Under the pieces are notes generated by a model that saw only the letters and a list, made by a program, of their open reading frames with translations, searched no databases and was not told where the DNA came from. Below, one piece after another: positions 52,358 to 61,441 of a DNA stretch of 64,000 nucleotides (the first letter of the stretch is position 1; the number at the start of each line of letters is the position of its first letter). A program made the position numbers and the translations under genes. Source of the DNA: DASXKD01 sp963707905 (lineage in GTDB: Bacteria > Actinomycetota > Actinomycetes > Streptosporangiales > Streptosporangiaceae); contig CAVPSA010000018.1 of NCBI GenBank assembly GCA_963707905.1, positions 62,001-126,000 on the forward strand, in the 5' to 3' direction.

Positions 52358-52376
52358 CCGCCGGCCGGTCCGGCGG
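52358..52376. terminator. short hairpin between convergent genes
   Basis: Inverted repeat CCGCCGG / CCGGCGG (seven bases) with a five-base loop, between the hydrolase stop (plus) and the stop of the Cys-rich protein gene (minus). Confidence 0.5.
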
Positions 52377-52382
52377 CCAGGT

Positions 52383-53087
52383 TCAGGCGTGGGAGCCGGA
52401 CGGGTTGTCCGGGGAGCGCTGTCCCGCCAGCCCAATCGCCCGCAGCCAAATGGCCGGCGCGGGCAGGGCCGGTACCGCAGGGCCAAGCGCGGGAGAGGCG
52501 GCCAGGCGCCGATGCCGGCGCGGGAGGTAGTCAGCGGTCAGCGGGTGGGCGGCCAGCATCTCTGCCAGCGACGGATAGCACGGCACGCTGTAGTAGCTGC
52601 CGAGAACCTCGGCAACGTCGCGGTGGTGCAGGCCTCGCGGCTGGGAATCCGGATCGGCAGGGCGCACGTGCAAGCCCAGGATGCGGGCCTTGCGGCACCG
52701 GCATCCCCGGGTGCCGATCCTGGTCCGCCCGTAGCCCTGGATGACCCCGATCACTTCGCCCCGCCAGTAGTAGTCGCAGCGCCAGGCGTACCGCAGCGCC
52801 CAGTACGCCCAGAATCCGCACCCGCATTCAGGCGCGGGCACCAGGTCACCGGGACACGGCGGGGACCCCTGGCTGCCGCCGCATGCAGCCACGTTCTCCG
52901 CACGCCCCCAGACGCCGCCGAACACGCCGGTCAGCAGGCCCTCCGCCGGGACAGCAGTGCCGTTCACGACCGCCTCGGCCGAGGCCATATCCACATGCCA
53001 CAGCCGCACGCCCGTCACCGAACCAGCGGCCAGCGGCAGGTCGCGGCCGCTGAACCCCGGGATGCCCTCCCCAGCCAGCGCGGTCAT
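52383..53087 (-). CDS. unknown cysteine-rich actinobacterial protein
   Basis: 234 residues from ATG 53087. The region AENVAACGGSQGSPPCPGDLVPAPECGCGFWAYWALRYAWRCDYY and the later TRIGTRGCRCRKARILGLHV carry seven cysteines and many aromatic residues. The beginning is VTGVRLWHVDMASAEAVVNGTAV and VFGGVWGRA. A family of actinobacterial proteins with this pattern exists but has no known function. The Cys cluster may bind a metal or form a zinc ribbon. Its start overlaps the stop of the small acidic gene (ATGA), so the two are one unit. Confidence 0.6.
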   Translation of the reverse strand: MTALAGEGIPGFSGRDLPLAAGSVTGVRLWHVDMASAEAVVNGTAVPAEGLLTGVFGGVWGRAENVAACGGSQGSPPCPGDLVPAPECGCGFWAYWALRYAWRCDYYWRGEVIGVIQGYGRTRIGTRGCRCRKARILGLHVRPADPDSQPRGLHHRDVAEVLGSYYSVPCYPSLAEMLAAHPLTADYLPRRHRRLAASPALGPAVPALPAPAIWLRAIGLAGQRSPDNPSGSHA

Positions 53088-53206
53088 CCCGGGACAGGCT
53101 CCGCTGCCGGCTCCGCGGGCGCCGCTGCGGGCATGTCCTCGGGCATCTCCTCAGGCAACGGCTCCAGTTCGACCTCGGTGATCTCCTCACCGATATCGCC
53201 CATCAT
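53084..53206 (-). CDS. small acidic protein coupled to the Cys-rich gene
   Basis: 40 residues from ATG 53206 (a longer, Arg-rich frame to 53446 is less likely). Composition is Glu/Pro/Ala-rich: MMGDIGEEITEVELEPLPEE, then MPEDMPAAAPAEP... with no Lys or Arg. Its TGA overlaps the ATG of the Cys-rich gene. Such short acidic Pro-rich proteins occur in Streptomyces with unknown role. It may be a peptide partner or a translation-coupling leader. Confidence 0.45.
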   Translation of the reverse strand: MMGDIGEEITEVELEPLPEEMPEDMPAAAPAEPAAEPVPG

Positions 53207-53777
53207 TACCGTTGCCGCCCGCCGCGCCAGCAGCGGGCGATCAGCGCCCGCTACGGCCCCGCGAACCTTTTCACCGGCGAGAGCGCGCCAGCAGATACCG
53301 CCCGGCGCAGACCAGGCCTGCGCCGGGCGGCGCACACTGACAGCGCACTCAGCCACCGGCGGAGCCGCCTTTCGCTCAGCACGTCGGCGGGTCTTCGCAG
53401 CCCTTTGGGTGCAGCGCAGCACCCGCCGGGCCGCTCCCTTACGCACGCCACGCTACCCCCGCCGCCAGCGTCGGCAAAGAAGGTCACTGAAGCTGGGCCC
53501 GTCCCTGCCCACGCACGCGTGACCGGAGGCGGGGCTGCTTCTTTGCGCGGCTCCACATTTTGGCGCCCATGTTTATCCGGGCGAAACGTCGCCGGGACCC
53601 CTTGCAGCCGCTGATGCCAAACAATGATCACTGGAGAGTCGCGTGCCAATTCCAGCGCCAGGTGATGGGCCCTTTGGTCCTGCCTGCTGACGGTCTTCCG
53701 ACCCTGCCGGCCGGCTGCTTCCCAAGATCATTCTGGTGCTATCAGGGGGCGAAGGGCAGCTATTGGGGTGGCTGACG
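53207..53777. other. long intergenic region before the secreted FG-GAP protein gene
   Basis: About 570 bases. The left part continues an Arg-rich open frame of doubtful coding status (to 53446). The right part (53550-53770) is AT-richer and likely carries the promoter of the secreted-protein gene; ATGATCACTGGAGAG and TTCTGGTGCTATCAGGG lie there. No repeat or RNA gene is recognised. Confidence 0.4.
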
Positions 53778-56186
53778 ATGGAAAAAAGACGGTTGGCTCT
53801 GGGGCTGGCTCTGGCGCTAGGGACGTTTGCCGGTATTGCGTCGGGTGCTGGCGTTAGCCACGCCGCTTCGACGTGCGGTTCTCTTGGCAGCGAGAGCGTG
53901 GCGCAGGTCGGGAGCAGTGAGCTTAGAGATGTGGCTTTCGTGTCCCCTCGCGAGTCTTGGGCTGTGGGTGACGCGCTCGACCGCGCGACATCGGCGAATC
54001 AGGCACTGATCGAGCGGTTTGACGGGTCAGGATGGTCGGTGGTTCCTTCGCCGTATCAAAGCGCGATGAGCAACGGCCTCAACAGCGTTTCCATGACATC
54101 TGGTGGCGGATGGGCGGTCGGATACGCACTCCGGGCCGGCTGGAAATATCAGCCACTGGCGTTGCGCTGGGACGGGACGCAATGGTCGGTGGCCTCGCCC
54201 GCTCAGCTCGCCGGGCACGCGTACTTTACGGGTGTCGATGCCGTGACGAAAGCAAGCGCGTGGGCGGTAGGTTTCCAGACAACAGCCAGCGGGACGCGGC
54301 GCACGCTGATCGAGCAAGCATCGGGTGCGGCATGGACGCCGGTGGCGAGCCCCAACGACGGGACGAGTGGGGCCGATAACGTGCTGACGGCGGTCGCCGG
54401 GACGCCGGCGACAGGGTTGTGGGCCGTCGGCTACTGGGAGAGCCCGACGGGGATGAAGCCACTGGTGCTCCGCTACGACACGACCAGCCCGTCGCCCGCC
54501 TGGGTCTCGGTGAGCGGTGCGGGTGGCGTGCCGTCGCCGGGCGCGGTGGAAACGGTCCTGACCGCAGTTGCCGTGCGGACCGCGAGCGATGTTTGGGCCG
54601 TGGGCTATTACGACGATGGCGGCGGTAAGCGGCCGCTGGCAATGCATTGGGACGGCAGCAACTGGACCACCTCGCCGGTTCCCGATGTCGGGCTGCTGCG
54701 CGAGGTCAGCGTTATATCGCCGGGCAATGTCTGGGCAGCCGGCACCTACTACAGGGCGGGTGCGCACCGTAGCCAGACGCTCGTCGTGCATTTCGACGGG
54801 ACGGCGTGGGCGACGGTGAAATCGGCCGATTCCACCGGCAGCGACGATGAACTCATCGGCTTCGCGACCGACAAGACAGGGTCGGTGCTCACCGCGGTGG
54901 GCCGGCAGGGTGGCAGCCCGCTTGTCGAGCAGGCGAACTGCCCCACGGGGCCGGTATCGCTCCCCGCCCGGGCACCTGCTCCGGTTCCACCCGTGCCATC
55001 TGCGCCCGGCGTCGGCCCCCTGCCGAATCCGCCGCCGCCCACGTCTCCGCCGACCACTCCGGTCCCGGTGACGGTGACCGACCAGGCAGCGGCAGCGGGC
55101 CTTGGCGGAGTGGACCTCACCTGGAGTGCGGCGGTTGCCGATTTCAACGCTGACAGCTGGCCGGATGTGTTTGTCGCGCAGCATTTCCATGCAGCCCACC
55201 TGTGGCTCAACAATCACGACGGCACGTTCAGCGAGGTTAATGCGGGCTATTTCAAGGCCAATGACAGGCACGACTGCCTGGCCGCTGACTTCAATGCGGA
55301 CGGCCAGGAAGACCTGTTCTGCAGTATCGGAACGGATCGCGGCACCGCGTTGAAATCAAACGAGCTCTTCATCCAGCAGCCTGACCACACGTTCACCGAG
55401 CAGGCCTATCAGTGGTATGTGTCCGACCCGGCGGGGCGCGGCCGGAACAGCACCGTCCTGGATGCGAACAACGACGGCTATCCGGACATCTTCTCCGGCA
55501 CGGCCGCGCTTCGGGCAGACGGGCTGCCTTCTCCGAATCGGCTCTATCTCAACACCGGGCACGGCTCGATGGTCGACTCGCCGGCCATGGGGGTCGATCT
55601 CGACATCGGATCCAGATGCGCGCACACCGCCGACTACAACAGTGACGGCTGGCCGGACCTCCTCGTCTGCGCCGACATCGGTGGCCTCCATCTCTTCAGG
55701 AATAATCAGGGCCGCGGCTTCCAGGATGTGTCCTCGATCCTCGGCGCCCACGTGAGCGCAGTAGACGCCGCAATGGTCGACGTCAATCACGACGGCCGTC
55801 CCGATCTCCTCACGCTCACTTCGACCACCCTTGCCGAACGCCTCCAGCGCGCGGATGGAACATTCGCGCCGCCCAGCACCATCCTCAATCTGCATGCCGG
55901 GATGGCGCTCGCGGTGGGCGATGTCAATGGTGATCACAACCCGGACATCTACGTTGTCGGCGGCCGGACCGGGGATGCCAATGCTCCGGACTACCTGCTG
56001 CTAGGCAACGCTTCGGGCGGCTTCACCACGCAGCCGATACCGGAAACAACCGTCGGTTATGGAGACCGGGTCTACCCACTCGATTACAACCATGACGGCC
56101 TCACCGACTTCCTCGTACTCAACGGCGGCGGCGACAGTGCCAACGTTCCTGGCCCGATACAGCTCCTGACCCCAGCTCCCAGGTAG
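53778..56186 (+). CDS. secreted two-domain WxVG-propeller / FG-GAP (VCBS) repeat protein
   Basis: 802 residues from ATG 53778. Signal peptide to about residue 30 (SHAAST). Residues about 45-385 are repeats of the type SxxDVWAVGYxxx...PLAxHWDGxxWxxxPSP, a WxVG beta-propeller. A Pro-rich linker follows (about 395-430), then FG-GAP/VCBS-type repeats (about 440-790). These have at least five Ca-binding DxNxDGxxD loops (ADFNADGQEDLF, DANNDGYPDIF, ADYNSDGWPDLL, VDVNHDGRPDLL, LDYNHDGLTDFL). Probably an extracellular adhesive or carbohydrate-binding protein. Base composition is visibly lower in GC and less codon-biased than its neighbours, a sign of transfer. Confidence 0.85.
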   Translation: MEKRRLALGLALALGTFAGIASGAGVSHAASTCGSLGSESVAQVGSSELRDVAFVSPRESWAVGDALDRATSANQALIERFDGSGWSVVPSPYQSAMSNGLNSVSMTSGGGWAVGYALRAGWKYQPLALRWDGTQWSVASPAQLAGHAYFTGVDAVTKASAWAVGFQTTASGTRRTLIEQASGAAWTPVASPNDGTSGADNVLTAVAGTPATGLWAVGYWESPTGMKPLVLRYDTTSPSPAWVSVSGAGGVPSPGAVETVLTAVAVRTASDVWAVGYYDDGGGKRPLAMHWDGSNWTTSPVPDVGLLREVSVISPGNVWAAGTYYRAGAHRSQTLVVHFDGTAWATVKSADSTGSDDELIGFATDKTGSVLTAVGRQGGSPLVEQANCPTGPVSLPARAPAPVPPVPSAPGVGPLPNPPPPTSPPTTPVPVTVTDQAAAAGLGGVDLTWSAAVADFNADSWPDVFVAQHFHAAHLWLNNHDGTFSEVNAGYFKANDRHDCLAADFNADGQEDLFCSIGTDRGTALKSNELFIQQPDHTFTEQAYQWYVSDPAGRGRNSTVLDANNDGYPDIFSGTAALRADGLPSPNRLYLNTGHGSMVDSPAMGVDLDIGSRCAHTADYNSDGWPDLLVCADIGGLHLFRNNQGRGFQDVSSILGAHVSAVDAAMVDVNHDGRPDLLTLTSTTLAERLQRADGTFAPPSTILNLHAGMALAVGDVNGDHNPDIYVVGGRTGDANAPDYLLLGNASGGFTTQPIPETTVGYGDRVYPLDYNHDGLTDFLVLNGGGDSANVPGPIQLLTPAPR

Positions 56187-56374
56187 CGGGGACCGCAGCA
56201 GCGGCGCTGGTACACGGCGGGCTGCGATGGTGCGAGATCCGCCGCACGGGCAAGGGACTTCCGGCCGTGCCAGGGGGGCCTTACGGCGGTGGGTGCCGGT
56301 GCTGCCCCTGGTGATCATGGGAGTAGCCCATGGTGCCGGATTCCCGGTGCTGCTTGCGGCCGGAGGAGATGACG

Positions 56375-58249
56375 ATGGCGGTTCGCGTGCATCCGATACG
56401 GGTAACCCATCCGGGCACCCGCAGCACCGGGTCTTCGCGCTGGCTCGCGCTGGCCGTACTGTGCGTCTCGATCCTGATGGTCAACCTGGACAATACGGTG
56501 CTCAATGTCGCGCTGCCGACGCTGGTGCGCGACCTGCACGCCACCTCCAGCCAGCTGCAGTGGATCGTCGATGCCTACGCGCTGGTCTTCGGCGGCCTGC
56601 TGCTCGTGGCGGGGAGCCTGGCCGATCGGGTGGGCCGCAAGCGCACGTTCCTGGCGGGCCTGGTGGCATTCGCCGCGGGCTCGTCGTGGGCGGCGTTCTC
56701 CGGATCGGTGGGCATGCTGATCGCTGCCCGGGCGAGCATGGGGATCGGGGCGGCGCTGATGATGCCGTCTACGCTGTCGATCATCACCGACATGTTCCGC
56801 GATGGCGGGCAGCGGCAGTGGGCGATCGGGGTGTGGGCCGGGACCAGCGGGCTGGGGTTCGCCCTGGGGCCGATCGTCGGGGGGGTGCTGCTGGCTCACT
56901 TCTGGTGGGGATCGGTGTTCCTGATCAACGCGCCCATCGCCGTGGCCGGCCTGCTGTGCGCCCTGCCACTGGTCCCCGATTCCAAGAACCCGGCCGCGCT
57001 GCGGCCCGACCTGGCCGGGGCGGTGCTCTCGATCGCCGGCCTCGGGCTGGTGCTGTGGTCCATCATCGAGGGGCCGGTCCATGGCTGGTCGTCGGCCACC
57101 GTGATCGGCACCGGCATCGCCGGGCTGGCGGTCCTCGCAGCCTTCGTGGTCTGGGAACGTGCCAGCTCACATCCGATGCTGAACCTGAAGTTCTTCCGCA
57201 ATCCGAGTTTCTCAGCCGCTGTCGGCTCGAACGCACTGGCGTTGTTCGGGCTGGCCGGGGCGCTGTTCGTGCTCACCCAGTTCCTCCAGCTCAACCTGGG
57301 TTACTCAGCGCTGCAGGCCGGGCTGCGGATGCTCCCGGTCGCGGCTGCGATAGTGGTGATCGCCCCCGCCTCGACCGCTGCGGTCCGCTTCGCCGGGACC
57401 AAGTTCACCACGGCGGCGGGCCTGCTGCTGATCGCCGCCGGGCTGTGGCAGGTCTCCCATGCCACGGTTACCTGGACCTTCACCGACATGCTGCCCGGCA
57501 TGATACTGACCGGCATCGGGGCGGCACTGGTCATGCCCGCGGTCTCCGGATCGGTCATGGGCTCGCTGCCCCGCGGGGACACCGGCGTAGGGTCAGCCAC
57601 CAACGGCGTCTTCATCCAGTTCGGCGGCGCCCTGGGGGTGGCCATTGTCGGCAGCCTGCTGTCCACCCGATACCAAGCCCGGATGACCGCCGCGCTGGCC
57701 CCCCATCATCTGCCGCACGCGATCGAGAGCACCATCCTCGGCTCTATCGGTGGCGCGCTCGGCGCCGCAGCCCGGGTCGGCGGTGCGGCAGGCCGCCTGC
57801 TCACCTTCACAGCCCGCGCGGCATTCATCAGCGGCGCCAATCTTGGGCTCCTCACCGCCGCGGTGGTAGTCCTGGCCGGCTGTGTCCTGGCTCTGACGAG
57901 CCTGCCGGCCCGGCCACGCGCCGATGCTGGCCCGGCCGCCAGCGGCCAGCCACCCGGAGCACCAGCAGGCAACCAGGTGGCGCAATCGAGCGCACCAAGC
58001 CCCGGGACTGGGTATGTACCTGCTCGCCAAGAACCGCGGTTCCTCGTGATGCCGGGACAGCCCGGTAAGCCCCCGCGGTTTTCTGCGTGCGGTTCGTGGC
58101 TGCCGGACGTTGCCACCGCGGGGCCGAACGGGCATCCTGGGCTAGCCCCGCGTGCCATGCCGCTGAGCGTGGCGCCGGGAGTTCCGCTCCGTGGCGGGCT
58201 GGCCGTCTATGTAGGCCCCAGGGAGGGCGCCGAAGATGAGCCTGGTTGA
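56375..58249 (+). CDS. MFS drug-exporter-like transporter (DHA2 family) with long C-terminal tail
   Basis: 624 residues from ATG 56375, GGAGG eight bases upstream. 14 predicted helices, DHA2 layout: VNLDNTVLNVALPTLVRDL (motif D1), LADRVGRKRTFLAGL (motif A), GTSGLGFALGPIVGGVL (motif C). After the last helix (about residue 505) an unstructured, Pro/Gly/Ala-rich tail of about 115 residues runs to the end. The last 14 bases overlap the glycosyltransferase start. Likely proton-driven efflux; cargo unknown. Confidence 0.88.
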   Translation: MAVRVHPIRVTHPGTRSTGSSRWLALAVLCVSILMVNLDNTVLNVALPTLVRDLHATSSQLQWIVDAYALVFGGLLLVAGSLADRVGRKRTFLAGLVAFAAGSSWAAFSGSVGMLIAARASMGIGAALMMPSTLSIITDMFRDGGQRQWAIGVWAGTSGLGFALGPIVGGVLLAHFWWGSVFLINAPIAVAGLLCALPLVPDSKNPAALRPDLAGAVLSIAGLGLVLWSIIEGPVHGWSSATVIGTGIAGLAVLAAFVVWERASSHPMLNLKFFRNPSFSAAVGSNALALFGLAGALFVLTQFLQLNLGYSALQAGLRMLPVAAAIVVIAPASTAAVRFAGTKFTTAAGLLLIAAGLWQVSHATVTWTFTDMLPGMILTGIGAALVMPAVSGSVMGSLPRGDTGVGSATNGVFIQFGGALGVAIVGSLLSTRYQARMTAALAPHHLPHAIESTILGSIGGALGAAARVGGAAGRLLTFTARAAFISGANLGLLTAAVVVLAGCVLALTSLPARPRADAGPAASGQPPGAPAGNQVAQSSAPSPGTGYVPARQEPRFLVMPGQPGKPPRFSACGSWLPDVATAGPNGHPGLAPRAMPLSVAPGVPLRGGLAVYVGPREGAEDEPG

Positions 58250-59663
58250 GTCGGTGGAGGTCGCAAGGCGCCCTGTCGCCCAGCTGGAGCCGGTTATCGG
58301 TAACCAGCGGTACACGCGGCTGGTCCAGGCGGCTGATGAATTCCGGGAGCGGCTGGCCGGCCGCACGATCTGGAATGTCAGCTCGACCGCGGTCGGCGGT
58401 GGGGTCGCAGAAATGCTGCAGGTGCTGTGCGGGTATGTGCAGGATCTCGACATTGCCATCCGCTGGGTGGTCATCACCGGTGACCCCGACTTCTTCGTGA
58501 TCACCAAGCGCCTGCACAACCAGATCCACGGCCAGTTCGCCGGTGGCCCGTTCAACGGCAGTGATGCCGACCATTACGCACAGATACTCGCTGCGAACGC
58601 TGTTGAGCTGCTTGACCGGATAAGACCGGGCGATCTGGTGCTGCTGCACGACCCGCAGACCGCTGGGCTGGCCGCGGCAGTGGCAGGCGCGGGCGCACGG
58701 GTGGCCTGGCGCTGCCACATCGGTGTGGACTGGCAAAACGACGCGACCCGGGAGGGATGGGGCTTTCTGCGGCCGCACCTGGCCGCCGCGGAAGGGTACG
58801 TCTTCTCCCGTCAGCAGTACGTTCCAGCGTGGATTCCCGGCGAGAGGGCGTGGGTCATACCGCCGTCGATCGACCCGTTCTCCGCGAAGAACCAAGACCT
58901 GGACGACGGCACCGTACAGGCCATCCTGGCCAGGATCGGTGTGCTGGATGGTGTCGCACCGGGCGCGCAGGCGTCTTTCGTGCGCAACGACGGCGGTACC
59001 GGCGTGGTGGCCAGGCCCGCGGAGATCACCGGCGCGGGCCGCCGCCCCGGCCCCGGGGATCCGCTGGTGGTTCAGGTCTCCCGATGGGACCGGCTCAAGG
59101 ACATGGCCGGAGTCATGATGGGCTTCGCCGACCACGTTGCCCCCCGCTGCGGCGGGTACCTGGTGCTGGCTGGCCCGGCGGTCACCGGAGTGACCGATGA
59201 CCCCGAAGGCGCTGCGGTGTTCGGAGAATGCCTGACGCAGTGGGCCGGTCTGCCGGCCGCTGTCCGTGCCCGGATCCTCCTGGTTAACTTGCCGCTGGCT
59301 GACATCGATGAGAATGCCGCGATGGTCAACGCGCTGCAGCGGCATGCCACCGTCATCACGCAAAAGAGCATTGCCGAGGGGTTCGGCCTCACCGTGGCCG
59401 AAGGCATGTGGAAGGCGCGGCCGGTGGTTGGGTCGGCAGTCGGCGGGATCATCACCCAGATCGCCGACGGCACCGGCATCTTGCTGCCCGACCCCGGTGA
59501 CTTGGCGGCCTTCGGCGCGGCGGTCCGGCAACTCCTCGACGACCCCGGGGAAGCCAGCCGGATAGGACGGGCTGCCCAGGCTTACATTCGTGCGCAGTTT
59601 GTCGGGGATCTTCACCTGCTGCGCTACGACCGCCTGCTCAGCAGGCTGATCGCCGAAGGGTAG
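58236..59663 (+). CDS. TreT-like GT-B glycosyltransferase (trehalose synthase-like)
   Basis: 475 residues from ATG 58236, overlapping the transporter gene by 14 bases. GT4 family features: WNVSSTAVGGGVAEML at the start, CHIGVDWQN, IPPSIDPFSAKN, VVQVSRWDRLKDMAGVM, and EGFGLTVAEGMWKARPVVGSAVGGI near the C-terminus. These are the signatures of trehalose glycosyl-transferring synthases (TreT), which join NDP-glucose and glucose. Function as trehalose or other glucoside synthase is probable. The overlap hints at shared transcription with the exporter. Confidence 0.85.
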   Translation: MSLVESVEVARRPVAQLEPVIGNQRYTRLVQAADEFRERLAGRTIWNVSSTAVGGGVAEMLQVLCGYVQDLDIAIRWVVITGDPDFFVITKRLHNQIHGQFAGGPFNGSDADHYAQILAANAVELLDRIRPGDLVLLHDPQTAGLAAAVAGAGARVAWRCHIGVDWQNDATREGWGFLRPHLAAAEGYVFSRQQYVPAWIPGERAWVIPPSIDPFSAKNQDLDDGTVQAILARIGVLDGVAPGAQASFVRNDGGTGVVARPAEITGAGRRPGPGDPLVVQVSRWDRLKDMAGVMMGFADHVAPRCGGYLVLAGPAVTGVTDDPEGAAVFGECLTQWAGLPAAVRARILLVNLPLADIDENAAMVNALQRHATVITQKSIAEGFGLTVAEGMWKARPVVGSAVGGIITQIADGTGILLPDPGDLAAFGAAVRQLLDDPGEASRIGRAAQAYIRAQFVGDLHLLRYDRLLSRLIAEG

Positions 59664-59715
59664 GCCGTCGGCCCGGACTCGGCAGCCAGGTGCCGCAGGC
59701 CCTTTCCGTTTCTTC

Positions 59716-60900
59716 CTAGGGCCGGTTACGGCCAAGGAGGTCGTGAGCGGTGACCCATTCGTCGGCGAGGATCGCCCAGCCGAGCGACAGCTCGCCGCAG
59801 AGCACGGTCGCCGCGACGATCTCGGCCAGCTTGGCCACCTTCCCGGTCCCGTAGCAGCCGAGCAGTTCCAGGCATTCCCGCTGGGTGGCGAGCCCGGTGC
59901 CACCGCCGTAGGTCGCGACGATCAGCGAGGGGAGCGTGATCGAGCTGTAGTAGTCGCCGTTGGGCAGCAGTTCGGTGAAGCCGAGGGCCGCGGAGGACTC
60001 CGCGACGTTGGCTGCGTCCTGGCCGGTCGCAATGAACAGGGCGGCGATTCCGTTGGCCGACTGCAGTCCGTTGTTGTTGACCCCGGACATGAAGCCGCCA
60101 AGGTTCGAAACCTGGCGCGCCCGAAACAGCTTGCCGCCGCTCGTGTGCATGCGCTCCTCGATCAGGGCGGCGGGAATCGTCACCTCGGCGACGACGCGCT
60201 TGCCGCGGGTGCGCAAGATGTTCACCTGCGAGCTCTTCTTGTCGGTGGCGAAGTTGGACTCCAGATAGAAGTTGGTGATGCCCTCGTAGTGGGAGGTGAT
60301 CCATCCGCATGCCGCGGCGGTCGCCTTGCCGGTGAGGTTCTGGCCTGCGGCGTCGCCGGTGGTGTAGTCGAAGCGCGTGAACAGGATCCGGCTGGCGGAG
60401 TACTGCTCGATGCCACGCAACCGTCCGGTCTGGGTGGTGCTTTCTGCCACCCGCTTGATCTCCGCGAAATGCTCGGTCAGCCAGGCGCCGAAGGCTCGCG
60501 CCTCCCGCGCGCTGTCGAACACGAAGGCAGGGGCGCGCTGCATGGCGTCATCCAAGATCGTGGTCGTCACGCCGCCGGCCTCGTGGAGCAGCTTCATCCC
60601 CCGGTTGTAGCTCGCGACCAGGGTGCCCTCGGTCGTCGCCAGCGGAACGTAGAACTCGCCCAGCGCGTGCTCCCCGTTAACGAGCAGTGGCCCGGCAATG
60701 CCGATCGGCACCTGCGCGACGCCCATGAAGTTCTCGATGTTGCCGCGGAGGATCGACGGGTCGAATGAATAGCGGGAGACGTGGTCCAGTCCCGCGCCGG
60801 TACGCGCCCGCAGGAAAGCCCGCCGCGCCTCAGCCACGTCGCGCGTGTAGTCGTTCACTGGATCACGCGGGATCTTCTTGCGCGCCCCGGGATTACTCAT
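59716..60900 (-). CDS. hydroxymethylglutaryl-CoA reductase
   Basis: 394 residues from ATG 60900; no N-terminal membrane anchor, so soluble. The catalytic Glu in PLATTEGTLVAS, Lys in SNFATDKKSSQVN, Asp in ATGQDAANV and a C-terminal His in VTAHDLLGRNR are all in place. VPIGIAGPLLVNGEHALGEFYVPL and GYGTGKVAKLAEIVAATVLCGE (here CYGTG) fit class I HMGR. It produces mevalonate from HMG-CoA with NADPH. No other mevalonate-pathway genes are seen in the window. It starts one base after the stop of the upstream acetyltransferase. Confidence 0.9.
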   Translation of the reverse strand: MSNPGARKKIPRDPVNDYTRDVAEARRAFLRARTGAGLDHVSRYSFDPSILRGNIENFMGVAQVPIGIAGPLLVNGEHALGEFYVPLATTEGTLVASYNRGMKLLHEAGGVTTTILDDAMQRAPAFVFDSAREARAFGAWLTEHFAEIKRVAESTTQTGRLRGIEQYSASRILFTRFDYTTGDAAGQNLTGKATAAACGWITSHYEGITNFYLESNFATDKKSSQVNILRTRGKRVVAEVTIPAALIEERMHTSGGKLFRARQVSNLGGFMSGVNNNGLQSANGIAALFIATGQDAANVAESSAALGFTELLPNGDYYSSITLPSLIVATYGGGTGLATQRECLELLGCYGTGKVAKLAEIVAATVLCGELSLGWAILADEWVTAHDLLGRNRP

Positions 60901-60901
60901 G

Positions 60902-61441
60902 TCAGCCGGACGCCGCGGCCAGGTCGCCGGGGCGGAGGCGGAATTCCTGCAACCGCAGGGCATGGTATTTCTCGGTCTCCCCGACCCACTCCATGCCGAC
61001 CCGCCGCACCGTCGCCGCCGCACGCGTGTTAGCGGGCCGCACCAGTGCAACGACCTGTTCGATGCCCTGCTCGAATGCCCACCGCGCCAGCGCCAGCCCG
61101 GCCTCGGTGGCATAACCGTGCCCCCACTGCCGCGGCTGAAGCTGCCAGCCCATCTCGAACTCCTCATCGGGCGGCAGCGGCAGCAGAGTCGCCCCGCCGA
61201 TCACCTGCCCGCTGTCACGAAGCTCGATCGCCCAGCGGCCGGCCGGTGCCAGCATCCGCGCATCCTCGGCGATCCACTGCTGCAGCACAAGGCGCATGGC
61301 CGCCAGGTCACCAACCTTGTCCATGGCCGGCGTAAGCCAGCGGGCAACATCAGCTTCACCATAGGCACCCAGTGCCGCACCGGCATCACCGTCGTCCCAG
61401 CCGCGCAGCACAAGGCGCCCGGTCACCAGCCTGTCAGCCAT
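60902..61441 (-). CDS. GNAT-family N-acetyltransferase (RimJ-like)
   Basis: 179 residues from ATG 61441; an ATG at 61459 adds six residues. VIGGATLLPLPPDEEFEMGWQLQPRQWGHGYATEAGLALARWAFEQGIEQVVALVRPANTRAAATVRRVGMEWVGE is a complete RimJ/RimL-type GNAT core, with WGHGYA as the acetyl-CoA loop. It is immediately upstream of the HMG-CoA reductase gene on the same strand. The gap is a single base, so the two are probably one operon. Acceptor unknown. Confidence 0.88.
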   Translation of the reverse strand: MADRLVTGRLVLRGWDDGDAGAALGAYGEADVARWLTPAMDKVGDLAAMRLVLQQWIAEDARMLAPAGRWAIELRDSGQVIGGATLLPLPPDEEFEMGWQLQPRQWGHGYATEAGLALARWAFEQGIEQVVALVRPANTRAAATVRRVGMEWVGETEKYHALRLQEFRLRPGDLAAASG

